This document shows, piece by piece, positions 45,122-45,236 of a stretch of 45,236 nt of DNA (its first letter is position 1; each line of letters starts with the position of its first letter). Source of the stretch: Burkholderiales bacterium (GTDB taxonomy: Bacteria; Pseudomonadota; Gammaproteobacteria; Burkholderiales; SG8-41); NCBI GenBank assembly GCA_020854035.1, contig JADZGE010000096.1, forward strand, positions 1-45,236, read 5' to 3'. Made by a program: the position numbers and the translations under genes. The notes below the pieces were generated by a model. That model saw only the letters and a list, made by a program, of their open reading frames with translations. It had not been told where the DNA came from and did not search any database.

Positions 45122-45236
45122 CCTGCATTATTCATGAAACTTGCCGGTAAACGCGTTTTTCGGACGATTGATGCGATTTTCGCAGCTGGTTTCGGTGGCG
45201 AAGACGTATTGCTGAACCTGAATGCGCGCTGAGACA
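45122..45236 (+). other. AT-richer right edge, possible insertion-sequence end
   Basis: Immediately after the repeat-protein stop, composition becomes clearly AT-richer. The segment starts GCCTGCATTATTCATGAAAC, which recalls the terminal repeat of IS1380-type elements, although I cannot verify that. A 32-codon frame from 45134 (MKLAGKRVFRTIDAIFAAGF) has no ribosome binding site and may be a chance ORF. Confidence 0.3.

Overview
The window looks like chromosome from a very GC-rich betaproteobacterium. The basis is the gene orders mreBCD-mrdA-rodA-rlpA and lpxL-lpxL/metK-ahcY-metF, the dapF-DUF484-xerC block, two Bug/TctC-type extracytoplasmic binding receptors, a PEP-CTERM exported protein and an SAH riboswitch upstream of ahcY. 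I assign the lineage from gene content only. I see no tRNA, rRNA or CRISPR array, and only a doubtful trace of a mobile element at the right edge.

Layout. (1) 3-6240, plus strand: the rod-shape and elongasome operon mreB (partial)-mreC-mreD-mrdA-rodA-rlpA, tightly overlapped. (2) 6254-8917, minus strand: a metal-homeostasis run zur-ZIP-tonB-PCuAC, divergent from an isolated yidD at 9044. (3) 9258-15596, minus strand: two LpxL-type acyltransferases, a GNAT protein, dapF, DUF484, xerC and an RlmI-like rRNA methyltransferase. (4) 15667-19437, plus strand: metK, a double SAH riboswitch, ahcY and metF. With metH at 40159 the window therefore encodes the whole activated methyl cycle. (5) 19543-26984: mgtE, then an M20 hydrolase, an ABC importer of the TauABC/SsuABC/ThiXYZ type, a RidA-like protein and two Crp/Fnr-type regulators. 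(6) 26994-29081, minus strand: a PEP-CTERM protein, an N-terminal remnant of a class III nucleotidyl cyclase, a PP2C phosphatase and a small coupled ORF. (7) 29244-36341, plus strand: a probable carboxylic-acid catabolic operon with two Bug receptors, a SucC/SucD-like acyl-CoA synthetase, a muconate-cycloisomerase-like enolase-superfamily enzyme, a two-hotdog MaoC-type dehydratase and an isochorismatase-fold hydrolase. (8) 36416-40093: a Bcr/CflA-type MFS exporter, a ferritin-like plus VIT membrane protein and a PaaK/CapK-like adenylate-forming enzyme, joined by overlapping stop and start codons. (9) 40159-43836: metH. (10) 43863-45121: three small unrecognised proteins, one of them an exported protein made of three exact 32-residue repeats.

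The strongest unusual signal is the ahcY leader at 16873-17075. It holds a TATAAT box, a complete SAH aptamer whose pseudoknot strand is shared with a perfect 12-bp GAAA-loop hairpin, and then a second complete SAH aptamer just before the ahcY ribosome binding site. I read it as a two-step SAH-activated switch: the first step would antagonise a terminator and the second may free the ribosome binding site. Other points worth checking are the Zur-headed metal run, the cyclase remnant whose end carries a near-consensus promoter for the PEP-CTERM gene, and several enzymes that lack a usual catalytic residue (M20, RidA-like, isochorismatase-fold and the enolase-superfamily enzyme).
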